Assembly (NCBI RefSeq): GCF_902497855.1
Contig: NZ_CABVHU010000002.1
Coordinates: forward strand, 310,001 to 374,000
Direction: 5' to 3'
DNA length: 64,000 nt
Source of the DNA: Pseudomonas fluorescens
Lineage (GTDB): Bacteria > Pseudomonadota > Gammaproteobacteria > Pseudomonadales > Pseudomonadaceae
This document shows, one piece after another, positions 25,252 to 35,209 of this stretch. Position numbers and translations under genes: made by a program. The notes below the pieces were generated by a model. The model did no database searches and had not been told where the DNA came from. It saw only the letters and a list, made by a program, of their open reading frames with translations. The first letter of the stretch is position 1; each line of letters opens with the position of its first letter.

Positions 25252-28029
25252 TCAGGACGTTTGCGCCGCCGCCCGGTTCTGCTCATCGCGCTGGGCAACC
25301 CAGTGTTCGATCAGCTCGCGCAACTGCGACAGCTCGACCGGTTTGGCCATGTGCCCGTCCATGCCGGCCTGACGCGCGCGTTCCTTGTGCTCGGCGAGGA
25401 TGTGCGCGGTCAACGCGACCACGGGGGTGCGGGTTCGCTGGTTGCCGACTTCCCAGGCCCGCAATTGCTGGGTGGCGGAGAAACCGTCGAGGATGGGCAT
25501 TTCACAATCCATCAATACCAGGTCGTAACGTTGGGCTTTCATCGCCTGCAAGGCCTCTTCGCCATTGCTGGCGGTATCGGGTTGCAGGTTGAGTTTGCCC
25601 AGCATGCCGCGGATCACCTTGGTCGAAATGCTGTTGTCTTCGGCCACCAGAATGCGGAAGTCGCTGGGCACCTTGACCGGCAGGGCAGGGCCGGGAGGCA
25701 GCTGATGCGAAGCGACGAGACCTTTGTCACGCTGGTTCAGTTCATCCGCCAGTGTCGTCTTGAGGGTGTAGCCGGCCACCGGCTTGGCGAGGATGCGCTT
25801 GATCCCGGAATTGCGCGCGATGATCTTGCTCGGCGCATTGCTGATGCCGGTGAGCATGATCAGCAGGATGTCGTGGTTGAGGCTCGGGTCCTCCTTGATC
25901 TTGGCCGCCAGTTGCATGCCGGTCATGCCGGGCATGTTCTGGTCGAGCAGGACCACGTCGAAGTAATCGCGCAGGTGGGCCTTGGTGCGCAGCAGCGCGA
26001 GGGCCTCCTTGCCGGAGGGCACGGCGCTGACGTTCAGGCCCCAGGCGCTGCACTGCTGCACCAACACCTTGCGACAGGTGTCGTTGTCGTCTACCACCAA
26101 CACCCTTGCGCCCTGCAGCGGCCCGTCGAGATCGGAGGTCGGGTGTTCGAGACGGTCAGGGTCCAGCGGCAAGGTCAGCCACAAGGTACTGCCTTGGGTG
26201 CTGCCGCTCTTGATGCCGAACTCCCCGTGCATCAAGCGGATCAGCTGACGGGCGATCACCAGTCCCAGGTTGCCCCCCAGGCGAGGCGCCGAGAGAAAGT
26301 TTTTGCTGTGCAGTTCGGCGTGCATCAGCGCGTCGCGTTCTTCGGTGTCCATGGGCTCGCCGCTGTCCTGTACGGCAATGCGCAAGCGGGGTGTGGCGCT
26401 GCGCTCGTCGAGGGCGACGACGATCAGGATTTCGCCTTCATCGGTTTTCTTCAGGGCGTTTTCCAGCAAGCTCAGCAGGGTCTGGCGCAGGCGCGTCGGG
26501 TCACCGCTGATCACCCGCGGTACTTGCGGCTGGATAAAGCTGATCAACTCGACGTTCTGCTGCTCGGCCTTGGCGCGGAAGATGCTCAGGCAGTCTTCGA
26601 TCAGCGCGTTGAGATCGAACTGGACGTCATCCAGCTCGATCTGCCCGGATTCGAGCTTGGAGATGTCGAGGATCTCGTTGATCAGTGTCAGCAGTTCGTT
26701 GCCGGCACTGTGGATGGTTTGCACGTAGTCGCGCTGCTTGACCGAGAGTGGCGTGCCCAGCAACAGTTCGGTCATCCCCAGCACGCCATTCATCGGGGTG
26801 CGGATTTCGTGGCTGATTTTGGCCAGGAATTCGGCCTTGGCATTGATCTCGGCATTGCTGGCAGCCAGGTCGCGACTGAGGCTGAAACGGTCTTCGGTGA
26901 TGCTGCGCTGGCGTTCGCTGAGGGCAATGCTCATCAGCAGGCCGCTGATGCAGATGAACACCAGCAGGGCGGTAATCAGGCCTTGCGGCTCGACCAGGGT
27001 CAGGCCCAGCAGGGCGGGCAGGATAATCAGCGTGCCGACGTTGAAGACCACCATCGCCACCACGAACAGGCGTGCGGGACGATAGCCTTTTTGCCAGTGA
27101 TTGGCGCTGACGAACAACATGCTCAGGCCCGCCAGGGCGACCAGTGCGTAGGTGATGATGTTCAGTGGCAGCGTGTTGACGAACAACAGCAGCAGGCCGC
27201 AGACGATGATGACCACGATGTCGCCGAGCAACAGTTTGTTCAACGGGTGCGGGCCGAGCGGGGCGAAAAAGCGATAGGCAAACATCAGGCCGCACGGGGC
27301 GGTCAGCAGCAGGGCGAGGTAAGCGCCAGGCGTCTGGATCGCATGCCAGTCCGGCAACCAGGGCCCCGCGAGGTTCAGCAGCAGCACCAGGCTGAGCATC
27401 AACAAGGCTTCACAGGCAGACAACCACAGGCAGCTGCGCGACCGGGTGTATGCGTAGCGGATCAGGTTGTGCAGGATCAGCATCCCGAGGCAACCGAACA
27501 GCAGGCCGTAGATCAGGGTCTGGTTCTGATTGGCCGCGGTCATGATGGCGGACTGCAGGGTGATGTAAGGCCGCATCTGGTGCTCGGACACCAGACGCAG
27601 GTAAACGTCGAGGGGCTTGTCGCTTTGGGGTAACGGCAGCAGGAAGTCGCTGTTGGGCAGTGGCCGGTCAGCCCCAGGTTGCTCCGCGCCGCTGTCCAGC
27701 TCCTCGATCAGGCTGTCGCCTTCCAGTACATAAAGATCGAGGTCGGAAAGGTCGGGAGCGAACACCCGCAGCAACTGTTCATGCTTGCCGGGCGCAAGCC
27801 TGAAGCGTAGCCACATCGCACCATCGGGCTCGGCCGCAGTGAGGTGATCGAGTTCGATGGGGCTGAATTGATTGGTGTAGCGAGCGGAACGGATGTCGCT
27901 CAGTTGCAGGTCGCCCTGTTCGTCGAGCAATACCGCCCAGCCACTGCCTTGCGCGGCCTGGGCCGGTAGCGTGCAGAGCAGCGTCAGCAGCGTGACAGTG
28001 AGACCTATGGCAATCCTGAGCCAGCGCAC
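25252..28029 (-). CDS. retS: Hybrid sensor kinase RetS
   Basis: A 925-residue hybrid sensor. Signal peptide to about residue 25; periplasmic 7TMR-DISM sensory domain about 30-160; seven membrane segments about 170-375; histidine kinase with SHEIRTPMNG (H407); then two receiver domains, one with VLVVDDNDTC and LLDQNMPG, one with ILVAEDNSIS and MDCEMPILDG. The ATP lid is degenerate (DSGEPMD, LGGNLGLVIA). In P. aeruginosa RetS binds and restrains GacS, thereby lowering the Rsm small RNAs and favouring the motile state. The neighbour purD is the same as in P. aeruginosa, which supports orthology over the similar LadS. Confidence 0.88.
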   Translation of the reverse strand: MRWLRIAIGLTVTLLTLLCTLPAQAAQGSGWAVLLDEQGDLQLSDIRSARYTNQFSPIELDHLTAAEPDGAMWLRFRLAPGKHEQLLRVFAPDLSDLDLYVLEGDSLIEELDSGAEQPGADRPLPNSDFLLPLPQSDKPLDVYLRLVSEHQMRPYITLQSAIMTAANQNQTLIYGLLFGCLGMLILHNLIRYAYTRSRSCLWLSACEALLMLSLVLLLNLAGPWLPDWHAIQTPGAYLALLLTAPCGLMFAYRFFAPLGPHPLNKLLLGDIVVIIVCGLLLLFVNTLPLNIITYALVALAGLSMLFVSANHWQKGYRPARLFVVAMVVFNVGTLIILPALLGLTLVEPQGLITALLVFICISGLLMSIALSERQRSITEDRFSLSRDLAASNAEINAKAEFLAKISHEIRTPMNGVLGMTELLLGTPLSVKQRDYVQTIHSAGNELLTLINEILDISKLESGQIELDDVQFDLNALIEDCLSIFRAKAEQQNVELISFIQPQVPRVISGDPTRLRQTLLSLLENALKKTDEGEILIVVALDERSATPRLRIAVQDSGEPMDTEERDALMHAELHSKNFLSAPRLGGNLGLVIARQLIRLMHGEFGIKSGSTQGSTLWLTLPLDPDRLEHPTSDLDGPLQGARVLVVDDNDTCRKVLVQQCSAWGLNVSAVPSGKEALALLRTKAHLRDYFDVVLLDQNMPGMTGMQLAAKIKEDPSLNHDILLIMLTGISNAPSKIIARNSGIKRILAKPVAGYTLKTTLADELNQRDKGLVASHQLPPGPALPVKVPSDFRILVAEDNSISTKVIRGMLGKLNLQPDTASNGEEALQAMKAQRYDLVLMDCEMPILDGFSATQQLRAWEVGNQRTRTPVVALTAHILAEHKERARQAGMDGHMAKPVELSQLRELIEHWVAQRDEQNRAAAQTS

Positions 28030-28089
28030 GGCGAAATCCCTTCGTAGGTTGATGCCAGATTATAACTATGCGCGGCGCCGGAATAGCCC

Positions 28090-28112
28090 GGCAAGGGCCT
28101 GAGGCCCTTGCC
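28090..28112 (-). terminator. Stem-loop downstream of purD
   Basis: GGCAAGGGCC and GGCCCTTGCC form a perfect ten-base-pair stem with a three-base loop, 17 bases after the purD stop. There is no T-tract, so it may be a processing or Rho-associated hairpin rather than an intrinsic terminator. Confidence 0.5.
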
Positions 28113-28128
28113 CTGCCGAATGGATGGC

Positions 28129-29424
28129 TTATTCCTGATTTTCGCCACGCTCACGGGCAATGGCGCGGTAGCCAATGTCCTTGCGATAGAAACAGCCTTC
28201 CCAATCGATCCGGGCCGCCAACTTGTAAGCCTGCTGCTGCGCAGCATCGACGCTGGCGCCCATGGCCGTAGCGCAGAGCACCCGGCCACCGGCCGTCACC
28301 ACTTGACCGTCCTTGAGTGTAGTACCGGCGTGGAAGACTTTGCCTTCCAGTGTCGCGGCTGCATCCAGACCGTTGATGGCCGCGCCTTTGGCGTAGTCAC
28401 CAGGATAGCCGCCAGCGGCCAGCACGACGCCGACGCTCGGACGTGGATCCCATTGTGCTTCGACCTTGTCCAGGGCTTGCGCCAGGGCAGCTTCGACCAG
28501 CAGCACCAGGCTCGACTGCAGGCGCAGCATGACCGGTTGGGTCTCGGGGTCGCCGAAACGGCAGTTGAACTCGATGACTTTCGGGTTGCCCGCCGGGTCG
28601 ATCATCAGGCCGGCGTACAGGAAGCCGGTGTAAACGTTGCCTTCCTCGGCCATGCCGCGCACGGTAGGCCAGATCACCAGGTCCATGACGCGCTGGTGCA
28701 CTTCGCTGGTGACTACCGGTGCCGGGGAGTAAGCACCCATGCCGCCGGTGTTCGGGCCGGTGTCGCCATCGCCGACGCGTTTGTGGTCCTGGCTGGTGGC
28801 CATCGGCAATACGTTCTTGCCGTCGACCATGACGATGAAGCTGGCTTCTTCGCCGTCCAGAAACTCTTCGATGACGACGCGCGAACCGGCGTCGCCGAAT
28901 GAATTGCCGGCCAGCATGTCACGCACGGCGTCTTCGGCTTCGACCAGGGTCATGGCCACGATCACGCCTTTGCCGGCGGCCAGGCCATCGGCCTTGATCA
29001 CGATCGGTGCGCCTTTTTCACGCAGGTAAGCCAGGGCTGGCTCGATCTCGGTGAAGTTCTGGTAGTCGGCCGTCGGGATTTTGTGGCGAGCCAGGAAATC
29101 CTTGGTGAAGGCTTTCGAACCTTCCAGCTGCGCGGCGCCAGCGGTCGGGCCGAAGCAATCCAGGCCGCGGGAGCGGAACAGGTCGACGACACCGGCGACC
29201 AGCGGCACTTCCGGGCCGACGATGGTCAGGGAAACGTTCTTCTCGGCGAAGTCGGCCAGCTGCTCGAGGGCCAGCACGTCGATAGCGACGTTCTCGCACT
29301 TGGCTTCAATGGCGGTGCCGGCGTTGCCAGGCGCCACGAAAACCTTCTGCACGCGCGGATCCTGAGCCACTTTCCAGGCCAGGGCGTGTTCACGGCCACC
29401 GCTGCCAATGATCAAAACATTCAT
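28129..29424 (-). CDS. purD: Phosphoribosylamine-glycine ligase
   Basis: A 431-residue ATP-grasp ligase catalysing the second step of purine synthesis. It shows the N-terminal MNVLIIGSGGREHALAWK, GPEVPLVAGVVDLFRSRGL, the ATP-grasp PIVIKADGLAAGKGVIVA, and the metal-binding EFNCRFGDPETQP. Length is normal. It follows purH on the same strand, with a REP palindrome in the gap of 151 bases, and it precedes retS. Confidence 0.97.
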   Translation of the reverse strand: MNVLIIGSGGREHALAWKVAQDPRVQKVFVAPGNAGTAIEAKCENVAIDVLALEQLADFAEKNVSLTIVGPEVPLVAGVVDLFRSRGLDCFGPTAGAAQLEGSKAFTKDFLARHKIPTADYQNFTEIEPALAYLREKGAPIVIKADGLAAGKGVIVAMTLVEAEDAVRDMLAGNSFGDAGSRVVIEEFLDGEEASFIVMVDGKNVLPMATSQDHKRVGDGDTGPNTGGMGAYSPAPVVTSEVHQRVMDLVIWPTVRGMAEEGNVYTGFLYAGLMIDPAGNPKVIEFNCRFGDPETQPVMLRLQSSLVLLVEAALAQALDKVEAQWDPRPSVGVVLAAGGYPGDYAKGAAINGLDAAATLEGKVFHAGTTLKDGQVVTAGGRVLCATAMGASVDAAQQQAYKLAARIDWEGCFYRKDIGYRAIARERGENQE

Positions 29425-29461
29425 TTCAAAACCTCGGGATGACGCTAATTCTGTGGAGGGC

Positions 29462-29564
29462 GATGGTTCCCACGCTCTGCGTGGGAATGCCTCTGCGGAC
29501 GCTCCGCGTCCGAGGGACGCGGAGCGTCCCGGGCTGCGTGCCCACGCAGAGCGTGGGAACGATC
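29462..29564. repeat. Second-family REP palindrome between purH and purD
   Basis: GGTTCCCACGCTCTGCGTGG is inverted at the far end, with a nested GCGGACGCTCCGCGTCC palindrome. It is the same family as the element at 6841-6947 and is likewise placed between two genes of one operon. Confidence 0.93.
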
Positions 29565-29575
29565 AAGCAAACAAA

Positions 29576-31183
29576 TCAGTGACGGAAGTGGCGCATGCCG
29601 GTGAATACCATCGCGATGCCTGCCTCGTCGGCTGCTGCAATTACTTCGTTGTCACGCATCGAGCCGCCCGGCTGGATCACCGCAGTGATGCCGACCTTGG
29701 CCGCATTGTCCAGACCATCGCGGAACGGGAAAAAGGCGTCGGAGGCCATCACCGAGCCTGCAACCTGCAACCCGGCGTGTTCAGCCTTGATCGCGGCGAT
29801 ACGCGCGGAGTTCACGCGGCTCATCTGGCCGGCGCCGACACCGATGGTCTGGCGGTTCTTGGCATAGACGATGGCGTTGGACTTGACGTACTTGGCCACT
29901 TTCCAGGCGAAGATCAGGTCGTGGATTTCCTGTTCGGTCGGCGCACGCTTGGTCACGACTTTCAGGTCGTCGGCGCTGATCATGCCGATGTCGCGGCTCT
30001 GTACCAGCAGGCCGCCATTGACGCGTTTGTAGTCCCAGGCAGCGGCGCGATCAGCCGACCATTCGCCACAAGCCAGCAGGCGTACGTTGGCTTTGGCAGC
30101 CACGATGGCGCGGGCTTCTTCGCTGACGCTTGGGGCGATGATCACTTCGACGAACTGACGCTCGACGATGGCCTTGGCCGTTTCAGCATCCAGCTCGCGG
30201 TTGAAAGCGATGATGCCGCCGAACGCCGACTCGGTGTCAGTGGCGTAAGCCAGTTCGTAGGCCTGACGGATGCCGCCCTCGGCGTCCGGGCTGACAGCCA
30301 CGCCGCACGGGTTGGCGTGCTTGACGATCACGCAGGCCGGCTTGACGAAGCTCTTCACGCATTCCAGCGCGGCGTCGGTGTCGGCCACGTTGTTGTACGA
30401 CAGCTCCTTGCCTTGCAGTTGGGTTGCGGTGGCGATGCCCACTTCGGCAGGCTTGGCCTCCACGTAGAACGCCGCGCTCTGGTGCGGGTTCTCGCCGTAG
30501 CGCATTTCCTGGGCCTTGACGAACTGGCTGTTGAAAGTGCGCGGGAATTCGCTGCGACCTTCGGTGCTGAGGGTGTCGGCGGCCTGGTTCACGGTGCCCA
30601 TGTAGTTGGCGATCATGCCGTCGTAGGCGGCGGTGTGTTCGAAGGCCTTGAGCATCAGGTCGAAGCGCTGAGCGTAGGTCAGGCCGCCGGCTTTCAGGCT
30701 TTGGAGGACGCTGGCGTAGTCGCCGGCATTGACCACGATGGCCACGTCTTTATGGTTTTTTGCAGCCGAGCGGACCATGGTCGGGCCGCCGATGTCGATG
30801 TTCTCGATCGCGGTCGGCAGGTCGCAGCCTGGCTTGTTGATGGTGGCTTCGAACGGGTACAGGTTGACCGCTACCAGGTCGATCGGCTTGATGCCGTGCT
30901 CGTTCATGATGGCGTCGTCGATACCGCGACGACCGAGGATCCCGCCGTGGATTTTCGGGTGCAGGGTTTTCACCCGACCGTCCATCATTTCTGCGAAACC
31001 GGTGTAATCCGCGACTTCCACTGCGGCAACACCGTTGTCACGCAGCAGCTTGAACGTCCCGCCGGTGGAGAGGATCTCGACGCCCAGGGCTTCAAGCTCC
31101 TTGGCGAATTCGAGGATCCCGGTCTTGTCGGAAACGCTGATCAAAGCGCGGCGGATCGGCAGGCGGGTAGTCTGGTCGGTCAT
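29576..31183 (-). CDS. purH: Bifunctional AICAR transformylase / IMP cyclohydrolase
   Basis: A 535-residue PurH that performs the last two steps of IMP synthesis. The N-terminal MGS-like cyclohydrolase domain begins [20 protein letters not shown] and includes [11 protein letters not shown] and [18 protein letters not shown] [18 protein letters not shown]; the transformylase part includes [12 protein letters not shown] and the C-terminal [12 protein letters not shown] with [14 protein letters not shown] start at MTDQTTRL, preceded by GGAAATTGAA; the open frame begins 11 codons earlier. A terminator after fis lies 31 bases upstream. Confidence 0.97.
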   Translation of the reverse strand: MTDQTTRLPIRRALISVSDKTGILEFAKELEALGVEILSTGGTFKLLRDNGVAAVEVADYTGFAEMMDGRVKTLHPKIHGGILGRRGIDDAIMNEHGIKPIDLVAVNLYPFEATINKPGCDLPTAIENIDIGGPTMVRSAAKNHKDVAIVVNAGDYASVLQSLKAGGLTYAQRFDLMLKAFEHTAAYDGMIANYMGTVNQAADTLSTEGRSEFPRTFNSQFVKAQEMRYGENPHQSAAFYVEAKPAEVGIATATQLQGKELSYNNVADTDAALECVKSFVKPACVIVKHANPCGVAVSPDAEGGIRQAYELAYATDTESAFGGIIAFNRELDAETAKAIVERQFVEVIIAPSVSEEARAIVAAKANVRLLACGEWSADRAAAWDYKRVNGGLLVQSRDIGMISADDLKVVTKRAPTEQEIHDLIFAWKVAKYVKSNAIVYAKNRQTIGVGAGQMSRVNSARIAAIKAEHAGLQVAGSVMASDAFFPFRDGLDNAAKVGITAVIQPGGSMRDNEVIAAADEAGIAMVFTGMRHFRH

Positions 31184-31214
31184 TTCAATTTCCATCAAAA
31201 GCAAAGGAGTCAGC

Positions 31215-31247
31215 AAAAAAGGCGACCGTTTCTACGCGGGCGCCTTT
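31215..31247 (-). terminator. Intrinsic terminator after fis
   Basis: On the minus strand AAAGGCG and CGCCTTT pair across a 16-base loop and are followed by a T-run (six Ts including the stem). It lies 17 bases after the fis stop, so it should separate dusB-fis from purHD. Confidence 0.75.
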
Positions 31248-31264
31248 CTGGTTTGATTGAATGC

Positions 31265-31585
31265 TTACAGCAAATCGTACTGCTTGAGTTTCTTGCGCAG
31301 GGTGCCCCGGTTCAGTCCGAGCAGCTCGCTGGCCTTGGTCTGGTTGCCCTTTACGTAGTTCATCACGCACTCGAGCAGGGGCGCCTCGACTTCGGACAGC
31401 ACGAGGTTGTACACATCCGTGACGGCAGCGCCCTCAAGGTGGGCGAAATAATTGTGCAGCGCCTTCTCGACACTCCCGCGAAGGGTCTGGCCTTCTTCGC
31501 TCGGCGTGTTGAGGTGCTGTTTCAAATTCACGTTGTCGCTCACGGGTGTTGTTCCACTCACTAAAGTCTCGGTCATCATCGTCAT
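31265..31585 (-). CDS. fis: DNA-binding protein Fis
   Basis: A 106-residue nucleoid-associated protein that bends DNA and activates rRNA and many other promoters. The C-terminal half is the near-invariant helix-turn-helix [33 protein letters not shown] region (seen as [17 protein letters not shown]), with the upstream dimer helices [21 protein letters not shown] start at MTMMTETLV, whose ATG overlaps the dusB stop (ATGA). The dusB-fis pairing is conserved in gamma-proteobacteria. Confidence 0.97.
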   Translation of the reverse strand: MTMMTETLVSGTTPVSDNVNLKQHLNTPSEEGQTLRGSVEKALHNYFAHLEGAAVTDVYNLVLSEVEAPLLECVMNYVKGNQTKASELLGLNRGTLRKKLKQYDLL

Positions 31586-32592
31586 GCGGCCACCCACTCT
31601 CCGTCCCCTGTCAGGCTCTTGTAACGTTCGGCGAAGAAGCCCTGAACGTTGGCGCATTGTGCTTCCGTATCTTCCAAACGATTGAAGTGGGCGCGAAATT
31701 CCCTGGCGCCCGGCAAGGTTGCGAGATACCAGCCCACATGCTTTCGAGCGATGCGTACGCCCATGACGTCTCCGTAGAAGACGTGCAGCGCGGCCAGATG
31801 CTCAAGCAGAATGCGTTCCACCTCGATCAGGTCCAGGGCCGGGAGTTTCTCGCCGGTACGCAGGAAATGATCGATCTCACGAAAAATCCATGGCCGCCCC
31901 TGGGCAGCCCGGCCTACCAAAAGGCCATCGGCACCGGTCGCATCGAGCACGTACCGGGCCTTCTCGGGTGAATCGATATCGCCGTTGGCGAAGACCGGGA
32001 TCGACACCGCCTGCTTGATCGCGGCGATGGTGTCGTACTCGGCAACACCGGTGTACAGATCGGCACGGGTGCGGCCATGAACCGCCAACGCCGTGATGCC
32101 TGCCTGCTCGGCGATCTTCGCCACTGTCAGGCCGTTCTTGTTGTCCCGGTCCCAGCCAGTGCGGATCTTCAGGGTGACCGGCACATCAACCGCAGCCACC
32201 ACGGCCTGCAGGATCTCGGTCACCAGTGCTTCATCTTTCAGCAGCGCGGAGCCGGCGGCCTTGTTGCAGACCTTCTTGGCCGGACAGCCCATGTTGATAT
32301 CAATAATCTGCGCGCCCAGTTCGACGTTGGCCCGGGCCGCATTCGCCAGCATCTGTGCATCACCACCGGCGATCTGTACCGAGCGTGGCTCGGGATCACC
32401 TTCGTGGATCATGCGCATGCGCGATTTGCGGGTGTTCCACAAACTCATGTCGCTGGTGACCATTTCCGAGACTACTAGCCCCGCGCCGAGCCGCTTGCAC
32501 AGCTGACGAAAGGGTTGGTCCGTGACACCCGCCATCGGGGCGAGAATCAAGCCGTTGTGTAATGTATATGGACCGATGCGTACCGCCGACAT
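31582..32592 (-). CDS. dusB: tRNA-dihydrouridine synthase B
   Basis: A 336-residue flavoenzyme reducing uridine 17 of tRNA. Family markers are [40 protein letters not shown] with the catalytic cysteine, [23 protein letters not shown] and [13 protein letters not shown]. Full length. It overlaps fis by four bases, as is typical. The 185-base gap upstream, to the DUF3426 gene, should carry the promoter, but I see no convincing boxes beyond a TATCAT-like hexamer near 32650. Confidence 0.96.
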   Translation of the reverse strand: MSAVRIGPYTLHNGLILAPMAGVTDQPFRQLCKRLGAGLVVSEMVTSDMSLWNTRKSRMRMIHEGDPEPRSVQIAGGDAQMLANAARANVELGAQIIDINMGCPAKKVCNKAAGSALLKDEALVTEILQAVVAAVDVPVTLKIRTGWDRDNKNGLTVAKIAEQAGITALAVHGRTRADLYTGVAEYDTIAAIKQAVSIPVFANGDIDSPEKARYVLDATGADGLLVGRAAQGRPWIFREIDHFLRTGEKLPALDLIEVERILLEHLAALHVFYGDVMGVRIARKHVGWYLATLPGAREFRAHFNRLEDTEAQCANVQGFFAERYKSLTGDGEWVAA

Positions 32593-32777
32593 AGGGCTTC
32601 CCTGTTGTGGGGCCGGATCATGAGACTTCGAAAAAGGGTTGGCATGATACCCGCTCTCGATGACTGGATAAAGGCTGAATTGAACAAAATCTGAACAGCG
32701 ATTCTGTTATTACCAGCGGTTTGGTACGAGCGGTCGAAGTCAGAAATATGCCGTCAAAGCCGTAACACTGAACCGTT

Positions 32778-33995
32778 TCACTCGGGCGAATGGAAGCTCA
32801 GGCTGTAGTTCACTGCTTTGGCGCCTGGATCGAGAATATCCAGCGCGATGTGAATCGGCGTTTGCGGAGGCATTTCCAGCAGGCCTTCCAGATCGCCATT
32901 AAGGTACTCGCCCGGCTTGAAGCGACGGCTGGCGATCAGGTGACCGTTGAGGTCGGCAAAGCGCAACTCCAGCAGCGGGAAAGGCTGGGAGAAGGGCGCG
33001 CGGTTGTAGATGATCGCGTCGACCACCAGTGCGCCGCTGAAATCCGGGTGGCTGCGCACCACCAGGTTGCTGCTTTTGATTTTCGCGATGTCGACCTTGG
33101 ACGGCACGGTGCAGCCGATGTGCGGGCACACCTGCTGGAACCACGGGCGGTACTGGTCCTGGCGTGCCAGTTCGTCGAAGTGGTAAGCGATGTACTGGCC
33201 GGCGAGCGCGGCGGCACCAGACAGGACCAGCAGCAGCCAGAAAAGCCGTCGGCCCCAAGGGGCGCGACGTTTCTGCCAATCCAGTTGCAGCGGGTCGTCG
33301 GTCAGGTCCTGCAAGGCCTCGACACGTTCGGTCGACTCGCTGCGTTCGTGTCGCTTGCGCAGGGGGGCAATCGGGGGCAGGTCGTCGTCAGGTGCATCGG
33401 TTGCCGACAGACGATCATGGCGCAGGGGCATGTCGAGCGGATCATTCAGGCGCAGTTGCGGCACCTGGGGCTCGTCGTCCAGATCAACCGGTTCCAGCGA
33501 GAACGAAGGTTCGGTGCGCGAGTGCTTGCCCGGTTCTGGCGGCGTTTCCCGTTTGTCGGCTTCGACCGCCTGCGCGCGATCGGCGGCCGATTCACTGAAC
33601 AGGCTGTCGGACCACGAAGCTTCGTCGTGCTCGGCAGTATCCCGGCGCGCGCTCAGGCTGTCTTCGCGGTGCCGCACAAATTCCATTGTCGGCTGGATTT
33701 CCCGCTGTTCGAGCCGGGCGAGTTCTTTATCCAGGTCGAGGCTGTCCAGGTCGAGCTCGGCGGCGCTCCATTGCTTTTGGCTGACGGCCCGTCGCGCAGG
33801 TGTCTCAACGATGACCGGGGCAACCGGCACGACCGCTTCTTTGCCGGTCCGTTGCTCAAGCAACTGCTTGGCGGCGTTGAACACCTGCAAGCACGAGCCG
33901 CAACGAACCACTCCGCGGGCAACGCTCAACTGAGCATGGCTGACGCGGAAGCTGGTTTGGCAATGCGGGCACTGAGTGACAAAACTGTCGGTCAT
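32778..33995 (-). CDS. Zinc-ribbon DUF3426 membrane protein
   Basis: A 405-residue protein with an N-terminal MJ0042-type zinc ribbon (CPHC, then CGSC, about 23 residues apart, within the first 36 residues) followed by a long acidic, low-complexity linker (about 60-235). A single membrane segment is near residues 252-272 (FWLLLVLSGAAALAGQYIAY). The C-terminal DUF3426 domain, with VCPHIGCTVPSKVDI and LELRFADLNGHLIASRRF, is probably periplasmic. No function is established. It starts 31 bases after prmA on the same strand, an arrangement also seen in other pseudomonads. Confidence 0.85.
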   Translation of the reverse strand: MTDSFVTQCPHCQTSFRVSHAQLSVARGVVRCGSCLQVFNAAKQLLEQRTGKEAVVPVAPVIVETPARRAVSQKQWSAAELDLDSLDLDKELARLEQREIQPTMEFVRHREDSLSARRDTAEHDEASWSDSLFSESAADRAQAVEADKRETPPEPGKHSRTEPSFSLEPVDLDDEPQVPQLRLNDPLDMPLRHDRLSATDAPDDDLPPIAPLRKRHERSESTERVEALQDLTDDPLQLDWQKRRAPWGRRLFWLLLVLSGAAALAGQYIAYHFDELARQDQYRPWFQQVCPHIGCTVPSKVDIAKIKSSNLVVRSHPDFSGALVVDAIIYNRAPFSQPFPLLELRFADLNGHLIASRRFKPGEYLNGDLEGLLEMPPQTPIHIALDILDPGAKAVNYSLSFHSPE

Positions 33996-34025
33996 GCGGC
34001 GATCCGGTTCATGCAGAGGCTCATT

Positions 34026-34904
34026 CTAGCGCCGACGGCCGGTAATGCGCACCCAGCCATCGCGATTGGCGATCGGGTCCAGGTCGAAGTCCCGGGCGTA
34101 GGCGTTGGCAACGTCTTCACCTTGTTCGGCGAGGATGCCCGACAGCGCCAGGCGACCGCCCGGCTTGACCAGGCCGGACAATTGCGGCGCAAGGGAAACC
34201 AGCGGGCCGGCGAGGATGTTGGCCACCAGCACATCGGCCTGAACCTGGGGCAGATCTTCCGGCAGATACAGCGGGAACAGCTCTTCGGCAATGTTGTTGC
34301 GCCCGGCGTTATCGCGGGAGGCTTCCAGCGCCTGCACGTCGATGTCGGTGCCGACGGCTTCCCTGGCACCCAGCAGCAGGGCGGCGATGGCCAGGATCCC
34401 CGAGCCGCAGCCGAAGTCCAGTACGTTGCAACCTTTGAGGTCCTGACCGTCGAGCCATTCCAGGCACAGCGCGGTGGTCGGGTGGGTGCCGGTGCCGAAC
34501 GCCAGGCCCGGGTCCAGCAGCAGATTGACGGCGTCGGGTTCCGGCGCGGCGTGCCAGCTCGGGACGATCCACAGCCGCTGACCGAAACGCATCGGCTGGA
34601 AACCGTCCATCCAGCTGCGCTCCCAGTCCTGGTCTTCGATGACTTCGCTGTGATGCTCGGGCAGCGGGCTGCCGGTCAGCAATTCCAGGTGAGCCAGCAC
34701 GGTGGCGGCTTCGGTGCCGCCTTCGAACAGGGCCAGCAGGTGCGTGTGCGACCACAGCGGCGTGGTGTTGAGTTCCGGTTCGAAGATCGGCTGATCTTCG
34801 GCATCCATGAAGGTCACCGACACGGCGCCCACTTCGAGGAAAGCGTCTTCGTAGGTTTCGGCTTGTTCTGGGCTGATGGCGAGACGGACTTGCAGCCAAG
34901 GCAT
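34026..34904 (-). CDS. prmA: Ribosomal protein L11 methyltransferase
   Basis: A 292-residue SAM-dependent methyltransferase that trimethylates ribosomal protein L11. I start at [16 protein letters not shown], the conserved N-terminus; the open frame runs 37 codons further upstream without family similarity. Diagnostic segments are [40 protein letters not shown] (SAM loop), and [16 protein letters not shown] with the NIL motif. Confidence 0.96.
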   Translation of the reverse strand: MPWLQVRLAISPEQAETYEDAFLEVGAVSVTFMDAEDQPIFEPELNTTPLWSHTHLLALFEGGTEAATVLAHLELLTGSPLPEHHSEVIEDQDWERSWMDGFQPMRFGQRLWIVPSWHAAPEPDAVNLLLDPGLAFGTGTHPTTALCLEWLDGQDLKGCNVLDFGCGSGILAIAALLLGAREAVGTDIDVQALEASRDNAGRNNIAEELFPLYLPEDLPQVQADVLVANILAGPLVSLAPQLSGLVKPGGRLALSGILAEQGEDVANAYARDFDLDPIANRDGWVRITGRRR

Positions 34905-35034
34905 GGCGGGCACCTTTGAAAAATATTGATTGCAGCCTAGCGGGCTGCGAGAAGCGCGCAAGTTTACGCGAGCGCGCAGTGTTTGTGGGAGTGGCATGAC
35001 CTGCATCCGCCGCACGATTCCTGAAAGACGCGGA

Positions 35035-35134
35035 CCCCTGTAGGAGCTGGCTTGCCAGCGAAGGCGTCGTGTCAGGCGACACAGTTCGTGTCTGACCTGG
35101 CGCCTTCGCTGGCAAGCCAGCTCCTACAGGGGGG
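35035..35134. repeat. Paired REP palindrome between prmA and accC
   Basis: CCCCTGTAGGAGCTGGCTTG arms in inverted orientation with CGAAGGCG/CGCCTTCG inner ends. The gap from 34905 to 35209 also holds the accC terminator and otherwise nothing recognisable. Confidence 0.95.
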
Positions 35135-35170
35135 TATGGCGGCACGACGGGTGAAATGTCCAGAAACAAC

Positions 35171-35192
35171 AAAGCCGCCCGAAGGCGGCTTT
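35171..35192 (-). terminator. Intrinsic terminator after accC
   Basis: AAAGCCGCC and GGCGGCTTT form a nine-base-pair stem with a CGAA/TTCG tetraloop. On the minus strand it is followed by a T-rich TTTGTTGTTT. It lies 17 bases after the accC stop. Confidence 0.88.
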
Positions 35193-35209
35193 GTCGAGCA
35201 GGCTAAAGC

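Noticed and set aside
25237..27633. A 798-codon plus-strand open frame
   Set aside because: It is antisense to retS, whose domains and length are well supported.
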